From: Nepenthes gracilis
Lineage: Eukaryota; Streptophyta; Magnoliopsida; Caryophyllales; Nepenthaceae
Length of the DNA: 64,000 bases
Assembly (NCBI GenBank): GCA_033239525.1
Contig: BSYO01000002.1
Coordinates: 11,814,626 to 11,878,625 of the forward strand
Direction of reading: 5' to 3'
Shown piece by piece: positions 21,186-32,628 of the stretch (positions are counted from its first letter, which is position 1; each line of letters starts with the position of its first letter). The notes under the pieces are model-generated. The model searched no databases. It was not told where the DNA came from and was given only the letters and a program-made list of their open reading frames with translations. The position numbers were made by a program, and so were the translations under genes.

Positions 21186-23444
21186 CATCTTTATGACAAG
21201 TTTAATGGAGACTCGGTTCATAGTTCTTGTTCTTTAATGGCCATTCATCATAATTCAAAAGTCGTAGAGTTCCACTTTTTGTCCATATTACATGCATTTT
21301 TCCATGTTCATATATACATAGGCCGGAGTTCTTTTTCATCGAGAGGGCGGAGTTCTGTGAGCGGAGTTCTTTTGTCAAGCGAGCTCTTTTACATAGCGAA
21401 ATTCTTTTACATATTCTTTTACATGAAAAGCCGGACTTCCAAAATCCGGAGTTTGTTTCAAAAGCCGGAGTTCTTGGATCATGAGTTGTTATCAAAAGCC
21501 GGAGCAAAAAGCCTAAGTTTTCTTTTTCTATAATTGGCCAGAGTTCTTTTCCAAACAGAAGGCCGAAGTTCTTTTTCATTACCGAACAGAGTGTTTTCAT
21601 CAAAAGTCCGGAGTGCTTTTCTATTCAACAATCCGGAGTGTTTTTGGAGTGCTTTTCTTTTTAAAATCTGGAGTGCTTTTCTGTTCAAAATCCGGAGTGC
21701 TTTTCTTTTTAAAATCCGGAGTGCTTTTCTGTTCAAAAATCCGGAGTGCTTTTCTTTTTAAAAATTCGGAGTTCATTTTCTTTCAATTTCTGAACCTCTA
21801 AAATCCGGAGTGACTTTTCTTTCAAAAATCCAGAGTTCTAATACTGGAGTGACTTTTCTTAAAATATGGAGTGCCAAAACCGGAGTGTCTTTTCATTAAA
21901 ATCCGGAGTGCTAAAAACCGGAGTGTCTTTTCATTAAAATCTGAGTGCTAAAACCAGTGTCTTTTCATTAAAATCCAGTGCTAAATCCGGAGTGTCTTTT
22001 CTTTAAAATCAGTGCTTTTTAAAGACGGAGTGCTTCTTAAAGACGTAAGGGCCGGAGTTTCTTTTCTTCAAAACCGGAGTACTTTTCAAAAGAGGACGGA
22101 GTACTTTGTTCATAAAAGACCGGAGTTCTTTTGGACGGAGTTCATTTCTTTAAACGGACGGAGTTCTTATAAAAATGCCGGAGCTCTTTTTCTTAAAACC
22201 AGAGATCTTTTTGACAGAAATCAGAATTCATCTACAGGAGTTCTTGTTGCGTCTAAGGCCGAAGTTCTTTACCTTAAACATGCATGTATCGTAATTAATT
22301 GACAATAATCATGTTTCCAAGCAGAATAAAACTGAACATTATAAATAACAGGGCTTCCTTTTTAAACATGCGATTACGAACAATTCAAGCGATGCGATGC
22401 GAAACATAAGTTGATCAATATATCAGATAAAGGAACAGAATAAACTTTATACATTCTAAACATACTTTCATAAGAATACCAAGCATAATCATGGACTTTA
22501 AAAACAGGGGTGAGTATCTTGCCTGGATTCCTTTTCTTTGCCTTGAACTGTTCGGTCTTTCTTTACTTAGAATTTCTATTGGGTGCATTTTTCTGATGTT
22601 CTTAGTCCTTATTTATAGCCCAAGGTTTTGGTGGCCGTCATTTATGGCTCTTCACTTTCCAAAGGGTGATATTTATAATTTTACATTTTCAAAAAGTTTC
22701 GGAATTAGCAGATTATTTATGGCCGTGCATTCCCAAAGCCCTGAGTCATTAATTTTTCCTTGACCGGTTGAGTCTTTCTATTATTACTCCGGCTCCTTTA
22801 TCAACATTAATTTTGGCTTTCCTCTCCCAAAAGCTTACTTCGGCCTCACACAAATCACTCCGGCCTTCAAGGCCACTTCGGCCTTACTTCACACAATTCT
22901 ACTTCGGCCTTACATGGCTGTAGTTGATTTTCATCAATGAAATTCGGACTTCTTTTCATCCCGGAAATCCGGACTCATTTTTCATCAATAGAGATCCGGA
23001 CTTCCTTTCATCACGAAAATCCGGAGTAGATTTTCATCAATTAAATCCGGAATGGATTTTCATTAAGGAAATCCGGACTGGATTTTCATTAAGGAATTCC
23101 AGAGTGGATTTTCATTAAGAAATTCCGGAGTGAATTTAAGGAATTTTTCGGACTGGATTTTTTTATTAAGGAAGTCCGGACTCTTTTATCAAGAAACATT
23201 CCGGACTTCTTTTTATCAAGTAAGGCCGAACTTGATTTCATCTTCACGCCAAGTTATTTTTTTATTACTTTTTTCGGTCAACGCCAGTTGACCGGATTCA
23301 ATGACCGGAATTTTCTATGTTTTAAATCTGGGTGGGTGATTCTGAGTTTCTGATACTAAAAATGGCTTTCAGTAAACGATAAGAAGAAAATATTTCTGTT
23401 TTGTTATTATGGACTCAGAACTGATATGCAGTCAGGTTATGTTC

Positions 23445-23695
23445 TCCGGCATACCTTAGAACGTTATGGTGGTAATCGAGGATGACTCTGTTTATGGAGT
23501 TATATGTTGTCCACCACTCCTCAGGGCGTTATAATAGGAGGGTAGCTTCTGCTCCGTTTTGGCCGGGACACCCTTGGATAGGGGAAGGATCTCGTGAGGT
23601 GGGATCATTCTGTTCTGTTATTGTCATTGATTGTGGGGAGATGTACACAATCCATCCTCGATTATTCGCCCCCTCGGCTAGTAGGGTCTACTAGT
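23445..23695 (+). other. Structured RNA block, LTR C2
   Basis: Arms TAATCGAGGATG (23473-23484) and CATCCTCGATTA (23653-23664) pair perfectly. Compared with C4 (GGATA/TATCC) both sides changed together, a compensatory A-U to G-C exchange. Confidence 0.65.
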
Positions 23696-24318
23696 AGCGT
23701 CCATTACTGAAAAATATAAGTTTTCTATAAATTATGGAAGTAGGACTGATTTCTACTTTCTGAAATCTGAGTACATTGATTTTTGATTTCCGAAGACCGT
23801 TTCCATTTTTTGACAGTTCTGTATACATCATCATATTTCTATTATAAATCACTTCCTATGACATTTGTAACTTCATGTGCAATAGTATCTGTTTTGCTGA
23901 GTTATGTTCCGCATACATGTTTTACTATAAACCTGCATGTACCTTGCTGGGCCTCGGCTCACTGTTTTCTGTTTTTCCCCTCCAGATGTGACTATAGATT
24001 TTGTACCTGATGAGAAGGAGTAACTAGAGCTCCATCTAAGAGATTCTAAGGATTCCAAAGCATACTTTGGGAGTTACCACGGAAGCAGCAGTGGATGTAA
24101 TGATTTAATTAGAATAGATGTATTTTTAAAATTGGAACCTTGTGCCTATGTGTGCATGAATGAATTTTTTGGGAATGAGTTTGAATGCTTCGACAGGTTA
24201 TTAGATTTACTTCCACTACATGTTTTATGGATAATGTGTATGGTTCCTAGAAGGCATCTTGATTTTGTTTTATGAATGACGGAATCAAAAAATATATATA
24301 TAAATCTGTTCCGTCACA

Positions 24319-26728
24319 ATTGGTATCAGAGAGTTGAGATGCCTTAAGAATTGATTCATCGAAAAGCAGAAGCTTATGATAGGTTAAGTTGAATCCAAAG
24401 GCGGTTATACATAGCCATCTATTCCAACTTAAAAGTTTGGGGTAGGTTATGAATGGATAAGAAATTGAAGGTGGAAGATAGACTCGGCTGGGTTTAGCCA
24501 TCCTAGTTCGATAAAATAGACTAATACGACTAGGACGCCAAGGAGCGCCATGTCTTAGTTACTGCTTAGAATAAATTACAATCTAACTGAATTCTTCCTA
24601 TTACAGAATTTAAAAGTCTTAACTGAAGGAATGACAAGTAGGGCTCTTGGTTACGAAAAGAAGAGGAGTCCTTCAGAAAGAAAATATCCGGCCAGAAAGG
24701 TTCTAGTGCCGGCAAGAGCTAAGCAACTAGAGTCAATGAAGGAGTCTGACAAATCAGTACAGACCTCAAACGTATTGGAAAAGTCATGTCCTCATAGAAA
24801 CAGGCCTTGTTTCAAGGTACTAGGAGTTCATTGTAATTATGGTTAGGCTGGACATAAGGTAAGAAATTGTCCATATTCGAAGAGAACCCGGGCACCCAAA
24901 CTAATTGCCCCGATTAAAGAAATTGTAGATTCTGCAAAGATGTGGGAGTATAATCAGCTATGGTGGGAGGTACGATGTTTTCGAACACATGATGCTGAAA
25001 CCTCTTTTATGCTGTGTTTCTTGAGTTTATCTTTGATTGAGGATTGCAGACTTAGTTAGCTACATTGATAATCATGGCAATTACTTGTGACTATGGATAG
25101 AATTATCCGTCCTGAATTAAGGTAATAAGCTCTGATCGGTTTCGGGTGGTAACTTTGTGCAAGCTGCCATATTGGTGAGAGAGTTGGATTAATAAGAATA
25201 TTAGAACTAGCATATCAGATTGTGAAATTCCCGAAAGTAAGAGGCAAGGTTAAATAAGTTAAAGGCGTTCAACCTAATGAGAATTAGGATTGCCCTTTTT
25301 GAAGTTAATAGATGACCGTTCAAGAATCTGGCTATGCGGTTTTAAAGAACATATGAATGACCAACCTAATCTGTTTTAATGAAGTGGTTTAAAGGAAATT
25401 GAATTTGGCATTAGTCTCAAAGGATGTGCGTGGAATTAAAAGAGTATCGACTGGGCACTATTAATGGAGCCATAGAACCATGTGATAGTAGGATTTGTTG
25501 ATGATCAGATAAGTTAGCATAGGTGATGAGTTTATAAGAAAGATTGGGGTTTTGTTAGTCCATATTAATAGACGATCACCCACAAGTAAGCGGGAGAGAC
25601 ATCCGTGGGATGGAACTGCTCCACCTGTAATTAAAACTTTGTGATAAGATCCTTGTGGACTTAGGAATGATCCCTTGATAGAGATCAAAGTCCTATAAAA
25701 AGTTAGGAAGTGTCAGGTGAATCTTGATGTATTCGACGGAGGCAAATGCTAAGATCAATAGATGCTGTCAGAAGTCCCCATTCGAAAGTATGAAGAACCA
25801 CTTTGAAGATAATCCTAACCTGATAATTTTAAGAATTTTGAAGATGAAATTTGATGATTGTTGAGAAAACTCTAGGATTATGTCTTTCTATGTCGCTTGT
25901 GGATTGATATTCTTGGGATAAGTAGGAGAGGAATCTCTTGTCAGAATTACTTTTTCATTAATTGAGATCAGTAATCGAATGTCTCCACTTAAGTAATGAT
26001 CAAATGATTCACCGAAGATAATTTCAAATAATGTGTTTTGGTTAAATTAATTGATTTATTAATACACCAACGAGATCTTAATTGTTAAGTGTAGAGGTAA
26101 AGAATTGGATAATGGAATATGAAGCCACATTGAACTAGTAGTGATCTTATAAATTGCAGTTTTTGATCTTGCCATGGGTTGAGGGTTTGAGAAAAGTTGT
26201 TTTCCTTGGTATATGGACTTTGAGATTTTGAGGATGTTAAGTGTTAGGGTCTCATGGTCTTGAGCAAAGCCTAAGACTAAACCGAATCCATAGAGGCGAT
26301 TGTAGTTAGAACTTCTTATTTACATTATGAATTGAGGATCGTGAGAGATATTTGTGTGGTATGGATATTTTAGAATCAATCTAAATCAAGGTTATCACAT
26401 GGCTCGAATGTTTGGAAGGAATATGACATGAAATGAAGAAAATGTATAGTATCGTGCTTTTAAAATCTAATTGTACCTTGAATTTCGTATTTGGGATTTT
26501 GGCTGAAAGAATCGAAATGCCAGGTTGTGATAGTGGCGGTAAGGTGAAATTGATTAAACAAGAGCTAACCGATTGATCGGAGCGCGCGGTGGAAGAGTGA
26601 TGAACCTGTGCGTATAAAAAGGTTTAAGTTAATATCCAAAGAAGATGCTCGGCATTGAGGTTCGGCGTGAAATGAAATGAGGCATTTTGCTAATTTTGAG
26701 GACGAAATTCCTTTAAGTTGGGGAGAAT
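24319..26728 (+). mobile_element. Family C internal region 2
   Basis: Primer site, gag fragment and a degenerate remainder colinear with internal region 1; it ends at polypurine tract AAGTTGGGGAG. There is no usable pol. Confidence 0.85.
24631..24953 (+). pseudogene. gag fragment, C unit 2
   Basis: The same MTSRALGYEKKRS frame with the in-frame TAG inside the knuckle. One A is missing in GCAAAGATG relative to unit 1, which shifts the last codons. Confidence 0.68.
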
Positions 26729-27370
26729 TGTGAGATCTCGATATCAAAAAGTTTTAAAATAGGAATAATATATTGCTACTTAAAATTGGAGTGGCCTTGT
26801 GCCACTAGAAGGTCGAACCACTTCATGGAAGTGCGAGAGGCGAAGTGAATAATAAGAGAAATTTGATTGAATTTGAAGAATTGACTGGATTTGAAGAGAT
26901 GACCAGTTCGAAGATATTGACCCGGATTTGAAGAGTTGACCCGATTTGAGGAAGTTTTGAAGGGTTTAGAAATGTTGACCGGCCTTTGACCGGCTTGAGG
27001 GAAAGTTAACCGGTCTTGAATAAAAGAGGTAAAATCATGGGTAAGGAAATGACTTAATTAGAATAAGAAATATTGAACAAAAAAGTTGACCCGAATAAAC
27101 TAATCGTAACTAAAGACAAAAGTAAACCTCACTATTTAATTGAAATCTAACTAGGCGGCGACCAAATGGAGTAAGTAAACTAACCTAGTAACTCCCACCT
27201 ACCCTTTGAAAAATAGTACCGAAAAGTGACTTACCCTCACTTACTCCAACTACTCCCTCCTCTTTATATACTGGGCTCCAGTTGAGGGATGAGTGTGAGT
27301 TTCTCGCACGAAGGAAGAATAAGGAGCGAAGAACGAGGGAAGAACTTTGAGGCAGCTAGAGTGGATAGTC

Positions 27371-27390
27371 AGGCAAGTGTACCTCGGACG
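27371..27390 (+). promoter_or_regulatory. AGGCAAGTGTACCTCGGACG motif, LTR C3
   Basis: The intact family C form, about 100 bp after the TATA box. AG|GCAAGT matches the GC-AG donor consensus exactly. An ATG frame starting at GGGATGAGTGTGAG (27289) stays open to it. Equivalents: near 13649 (mutated), 19073, 35649, 50382 (mutated) and 55571. Confidence 0.45.
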
Positions 27391-28754
27391 CTACTGTTTT
27401 AAGTTCTGTTTTTAAGAATATTGCTGAGTGTACCCCAGTTTTAAAAGCTCATGCTTTAAGAACTCCCGTTTCTAAGTCCAGTTTTAAGAAAAACTACTAG
27501 TGTTTCTCCTTTCGATTTAGAATGCCTACGGTTTTAAAGTTACTGCTTAAGTTGTATTTACGGTATGATGGATTTCATGGTTAGTTCATGTTCTCTATTT
27601 TCTACCTTCTGTTTCCTGCTTAAACCAAAATTGCATAAAATCCAGACAAAAAATGAAATCGGCATTGTAAGCATCAAAATCGGCCCATTGCATGTTGAAA
27701 TCAAAATCAGCCCCCTTGCATGATAAAAACGAAATCGGCCGTTTGCATGATAAAATCGAAATAGGCCTTTGGATGAAAAATCAAGCTCGGCCTTTGCATG
27801 AAAAATAAAGTTCGGCCTTTGCATGAAATCAAGTTTAGTCTTGCATGTTGAAAACAAGTTCGGCCTCCCTTGAATGATAAATCAACTTCGGCCTTCCCCC
27901 TAGTATAAAGAGGTTTGGCCTCCCCTAATGATAAAAGAGGTCCGGCTTTCCTTAAGTGAAAATCAAGACCAGCCTTGTGAACATGGAAATCCAAACTGGC
28001 CTCCTCCCTTGTAAATGAAGTCCGGCTTGTGTAAGAAAAAAAAATCAAGTCCAGCCCTTAAAGCATGAAAACACAACAACTCCGGCCTTCCCTTGAGGCA
28101 CAACAACTCCGGCCCTCCCTTGAGGCACAACAACTTCGGCCTTTGAACTTCGGCTTTTATTGAAAAAGAACTCCGGCTTTTAAAAGAAAGAGACCTCCGG
28201 CTTTCCCTTGGATGCTAAATCAAGTTCGGTTTTCCTAGGTGAAAAATCAAGTTCGGCCTTCCTTAATGAAAAATCAAGTTCGGCTTTCCTTAATGAAAAA
28301 TCAAGTTCGGCTTTCCTTAATGAAAATCAAGTTCGGCTTTCTTTAATGAAAAATCAAGTTCGGCATTCCTTAATGAAAAATCAAGTTTGGCTTTCCTTAA
28401 TGAAAAATCAAGTTCGGCTTTCCCTTGATGAAAATCAAGTTCGGCTTTCCCTTAATGAAGAATCAAGTTCAGTTTTCCCATAATAAAAAATTGAGTTCGG
28501 CCTTCCTTTGTAAGAAAATGAAACCAGCCCCTTTGCATGATGAATCAAGTTCGGCCCCTTTGCATGATGAAATCAAAACAGGCCCCAAGTGTATTTTATG
28601 CCATGAAATCGAACCGGCCTCAAGTGTATATTGAAACCAGCTTAAAGTATATGATTTTTAAACTAAGTTCTGTGATTTGAAACCAGCTTAAAGTATACGA
28701 TTTTTGAACCGGCTTTAAGATATCTGTATCTCTGAAGGGTTAATAGTATGTTTC

Positions 28755-31657
28755 TGTGACGGACCGGCTTTTAATCCACCACATAAAGCCACCGTCAAGT
28801 CTAAATTTCTTAATGGTCAATAATTAGGTGGACATAAAAATTTCTTTTCTTCTTTCAAACCTGAGATGCATACTAGAAGTTTATTAATTTCATTTATCCA
28901 AAAACAATCACGGAAACATGCTAATATTCATAGGTTCATAATAGCGGAACAATATTACGTGTATCCTCAAAACATCAAAAGACAACATGATTAAAATCTC
29001 TTCAAAAGTCTGCTCCGGCCCACTAAGCCACTTAGCTACACCATAAAGATTCTACTCAACTTCGTCCTCCGTGAGCCTTTTGTCATCTAAAAATAACAAG
29101 AATGAGCTACAAGCCCAGCAAAATACTCACATGCAGAAAACAGAGAACATATCATATACATATAAGCGAATATAATTTAGCATAAGAAAATCATCATGTC
29201 TTTTAGTTCAGAATTTTCTTAGTCTTTTTCTTCTTGTCTTGTTTACTGAAAATTCATAAAGACCATTGAGAATTCTTATCATCTTTAGGGACCGGATGGG
29301 AGCGGACAACATCGAGGACGGGTTGTGTGTAACCCCACAACCTAAAGCCGTATCCCCTCATTATGCTCCCCGGGGCGGGAGGTAATGCCTTTAACCCGGC
29401 ATACGGGGCCGTAGTCCATAGTTCTTATGCCACCAGAAAGTCCCCTCCCGTGGCCCAGGAGGCAATCCTCGAGTGTCACTCCAATATCCTTCATCCATCT
29501 TTAACAGCAAGTTTAATGGAGACTCGGTTCATAGTTCTTGTTCTTTAATGGCCATTCATCATAATTCAAAAGTCGTAGAGTTCCACTTGCTGTCCATATT
29601 ACATGCATTTTTCCATGTTCATATATACATAGGCCGGAGTTCTTTTTCATACAGAGGGCCGGAGTTCCTGTGAGCCGGAGTTCTTTTGTCAAGCCAGAGC
29701 TCTTTTACATAGCCGAAATTCTTTTACATATTCTTTTACATGAAAAGCCGGACTTCCAAAATCCGGAGTTTGTTTCAAAAGCCGGAGTTCTTGGATCATG
29801 AGTTGTTATCAAAAGCCGGAGCAAAAAGCCTAAGTTTTCTTTTTCTATAATTGGCCAGAGTTCTTTTCCAAACAGAAGGCCGAAGTTCTTTTTCATTACC
29901 GAACAGAGTGTTTTCATCAAAAGTCCGGAGTGCTTTTCTATTCAACAATCGAGTGTTTTTGGAGTGCTTTTCTTTTTAAAATCTGAGTGCTTTTGTTCAA
30001 AATCCGGAGTGCTTTTCTTTTAAAATCCGGAGTGCTTTTCTGTTCAAAAATCCGGAGTGCTTTTCTTTTTAAAAATTCGGAGTTCATTTTCTTTCAATTT
30101 CTGAACCTCTAAAATCCGGAGTGACTTTTCTTTCAAAAATCCAGAGTTCTAATACTGGAGTGACTTTTCTTAAAATATGGAGTGCCAAAACCGGAGTGTC
30201 TTTTCATTAAAATCCGGAGTGCTAAAAACCGGAGTGTCTTTTCATTAAAATCTGGAGTGCTAAAACCAGAGTGTCTTTTCATTAAAATCCGGAGTGCTAA
30301 ATCCGGAGTGTCTTTTCTTTAAAATCCGGAGTGCTTTTTAAAGACGGAGTGCTTCTTAAAGACGTAAGGGCCGGAGTTTCTTTTCTTCAAAACCGGAGTA
30401 CTTTTCAAAAGAGGACGGAGTACTTTGTTCATAAAAGACCGGAGTTCTTTTGGACGGAGTTCATTTCTTTAAACGGACGGAGTTCTTATAAAAATGCCGG
30501 AGCTCTTTTTCTTAAAACCAGAGATCTTTTGGCGAGAAATCGAGAATTCATCTACGGGGAGTTCTTGTTGCGTCTAAGGCGAAGTTCTTTACCTTAAACA
30601 TGCATGTATCGTAATTAATTGACAATAATCATGTTTCCAAGCGAATAAACTGAACATTATAAATAACAGGGCTTCCTTTTTAAACATGCGATTACGAACA
30701 ATTCCAAGCGATGCGATGCGAAACATAAGTTGATCAATATATCAGATAAAGGAACAGAATAAACTTTATACATTCTAAACATACTTTCATAAGAATACCA
30801 AGCATAATCATGGACTTTAAAAACAGGGGTGAGTATCTTGCCTGGATTCCTTTTCTTTGCCTTGAACTGTTCGGTCTTTCTTTACTTAGAATTTCTATTG
30901 GGTGCATTTTTCTGATGTTCTTAGTCCTTATTTATAGCCCAAGGTTTTGGTGGCCGTCATTTATGGCTCTTCACTTTCCAAAGGGTGATATTTATAATTT
31001 TACATTTTCAAAAAGTTTTGGAATTAGCAGATTATTTATGGCCGTGCATTCCCAAAGCCCTGAGTCATTAATTTTTCCTTGACCGGTTGAGTCTTTCTAT
31101 TATTACTCCGGCTCCTTTATCAACATTAATTTTGGCTTTCCTCTCCCAAAAGCTTACTTCGGCCTCACACAAATCACTCCGGCCTTCAAGGCCACTTCGG
31201 CCTTACTTCACACAATTCTACTTCGGCCTTACATGGCTGTAGTTGATTTTCATCAATGAAATTCGGACTTCTTTTCATCCCGGAAATCCGGACTCATTTT
31301 TCATCAATAGAGATCGGACTTCCTTTCATCACGAAAATCCGGAGTAGATTTTCATCAATTAAATCCGGAATGGATTTTCATTAAGGAAATCCGGACTGGA
31401 TTTTCATTAAGGAATTCCAGAGTGGATTTTCATTAAGAAATTCCGGAGTGAATTTAAGGAATTTTTCGGACTGGATTTTTTTATTAAGGAAGTCCGGACT
31501 CTTTTATCAAGAAACATTCCGGACTTCTTTTTATCAAGTAAGGCCGAACTTGATTTCATCTTCACGCCAAGTTATTTTTTTATTACTTTTTTCGGTCAAC
31601 GGCGTTGACCGGATTCAATGACCGGAATTTTCTATGTTTTAAATCTGGGTCGTTACA
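28755..31657 (-). repeat. Solo LTR D2 inside LTR C3
   Basis: Complete reverse-oriented family D LTR: plus strand TGTGACGGACCGG ... GGGTCGTTACA, 2,903 bp, with GTTTC target duplications at 28750-28754 and 31658-31662. Compared with the uninterrupted sequence in C1 (GATGTTTCTGACTG) the insertion point is exact. Best reference for family D ends. Confidence 0.93.
29288..29495 (-). other. Structured RNA block, LTR D2
   Basis: Minus-strand arms TCGAGGA and TCCTCGA near 29468 and 29311, with hairpin GGTTGTG/CACAACC at 29319-29342. The GC-rich middle (GGGGCGGGAGG) is intact here. Confidence 0.55.
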
Positions 31658-31759
31658 GTTTCTGACTGATACTAAAAATGGCTTTCAGTAAACGATAAGA
31701 AGAAAATATTTCTGTTTTGTTATTATGGACTCAGAACTGATATGCAGTCAGGTTATGTT

Positions 31760-32012
31760 CTCCGGCATGCCTTAGAACGTTATGGTGGTAATCGAGGATG
31801 ACTCTGTTTATGGAGTTATATGTTGTCCACCACTCCTCAGGGCGTTATAATAGGAGGGTAGCTTCTGCTCCGTTTTGGCCGGGACACCCTTGGATAGGGG
31901 AAGGATCTCGTGAGGTGGGATCATTCTGTTCTGTTATTGTCATTGATTGTGGGGAGATGTACACAATCCATCCTCGATTATTCGCCCCCTCGGCTAGTAG
32001 GGTCTACTAGTA
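31760..32012 (+). other. Structured RNA block, LTR C3
   Basis: Arms TAATCGAGGATG (31789-31800) and CATCCTCGATTA (31969-31980) are perfect complements. Hairpin GATTGTG/CACAATC just inside, then CTAGTAG/CTACTAG hairpin at about 31994-32011. Confidence 0.65.
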
Positions 32013-32628
32013 GCGTCCATTACTGAAAAAGATAAGTTTTCTATAAATTATGGAAGTAGGACTGATTTCTACTTTCTGAAATCTGAGTACATTGATTTTT
32101 GATTTCCGAAGACCGTTTCCATTTTTTGACAGTTCTGTATACATCATCATATTTCTATTATAAATCACTTCCTATGACATTTGTAACTTCATGTGCAATA
32201 GTATCATTTTGCTTGAGTTATGTTCGCATACATGTTTTACTATATACCCGCATGTACCTTTGGGCCTCGGCTCCTTGTTTTGTTTTCCCCTCCAGATGTG
32301 ACTATAGATTTTGTACCTGATGAGAAGGAGTAACTAGAGCTCCATCTAAGAGATTCTAAGGATTCCAAAGCATACTTTGGGAGTTACCACGGAAGCAGCA
32401 GTGGATGTAATGATCTAATTAGAATAGATGTATTTTTAAAATTGGAACCTTGTGCCTATGTGTGCATGAATGAATTTTTTGGGAATGAGTTTGAATGCTT
32501 CGACAGGTTATTAGATTTACTTCCACTACATGTTTTATGGATAATGTGTATGGTTCCTAGAAGGCATCTTGATTTTGTTTTATGAATGACGGAATCAAAA
32601 AATATATATATAAATCTGTTCCGTCACA

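Larger units (their letters stand above)
20449..23345 (-). repeat. Solo LTR D1 inside LTR C2
   Basis: A reverse-oriented family D LTR starting TGTGACGGACCGG on the plus strand, flanked by GTTTC at 20444-20448 and 23346-23350. The right terminus is corrupted (GGGTGGGTGATTCTGA where copy D2 has GGGTCGTTACA). Inside: minisatellites at about 21330-22270 and 22800-23230, a structured block near 20985-21185, and a GGGCTATAAATA box read on the minus strand near 22610. No internal region is left. Confidence 0.88.
18429..24318 (+). repeat. LTR C2, interrupted by solo LTR D1
   Basis: Starts TGTGAGATAC and ends CTGTTCCGTCACA. Removing the 20449-23345 insertion and one target copy leaves about 2.99 kb, like C1. 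It is very similar to C3, including the same nested insertion at the same base, so C2 and C3 are products of a segmental duplication of about 8.3 kb. Confidence 0.9.
26729..32628 (+). repeat. LTR C3, interrupted by solo LTR D2
   Basis: Starts TGTGAGATCTCG and ends CTGTTCCGTCACA. It is about 3.0 kb without the insertion. TATA at 27263; AGGCAAGTGTACCTCGGACG intact at 27371. Nearly identical to C2. Confidence 0.9.

Noticed and set aside
21479..22302. Repetitive frames in the CGGAGTGCTTTTC array of LTR D
   Set aside because: Same cause: minisatellite in an LTR, frames not conserved between D1, D2 and D3.
22491..22763. 90-codon frame MDFKNRGEYLAWIP, repeated at 30810
   Set aside because: It lies in the promoter part of reverse-oriented LTR D; the LTR copy at 1504-4230 does not keep it.
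28208..28483. Repetitive frames such as SAFLNEKSS repeats and their antisense counterparts
   Set aside because: They arise from the 27-bp period of the LTR C minisatellite; frame shifts occur wherever a unit has 26 bp.
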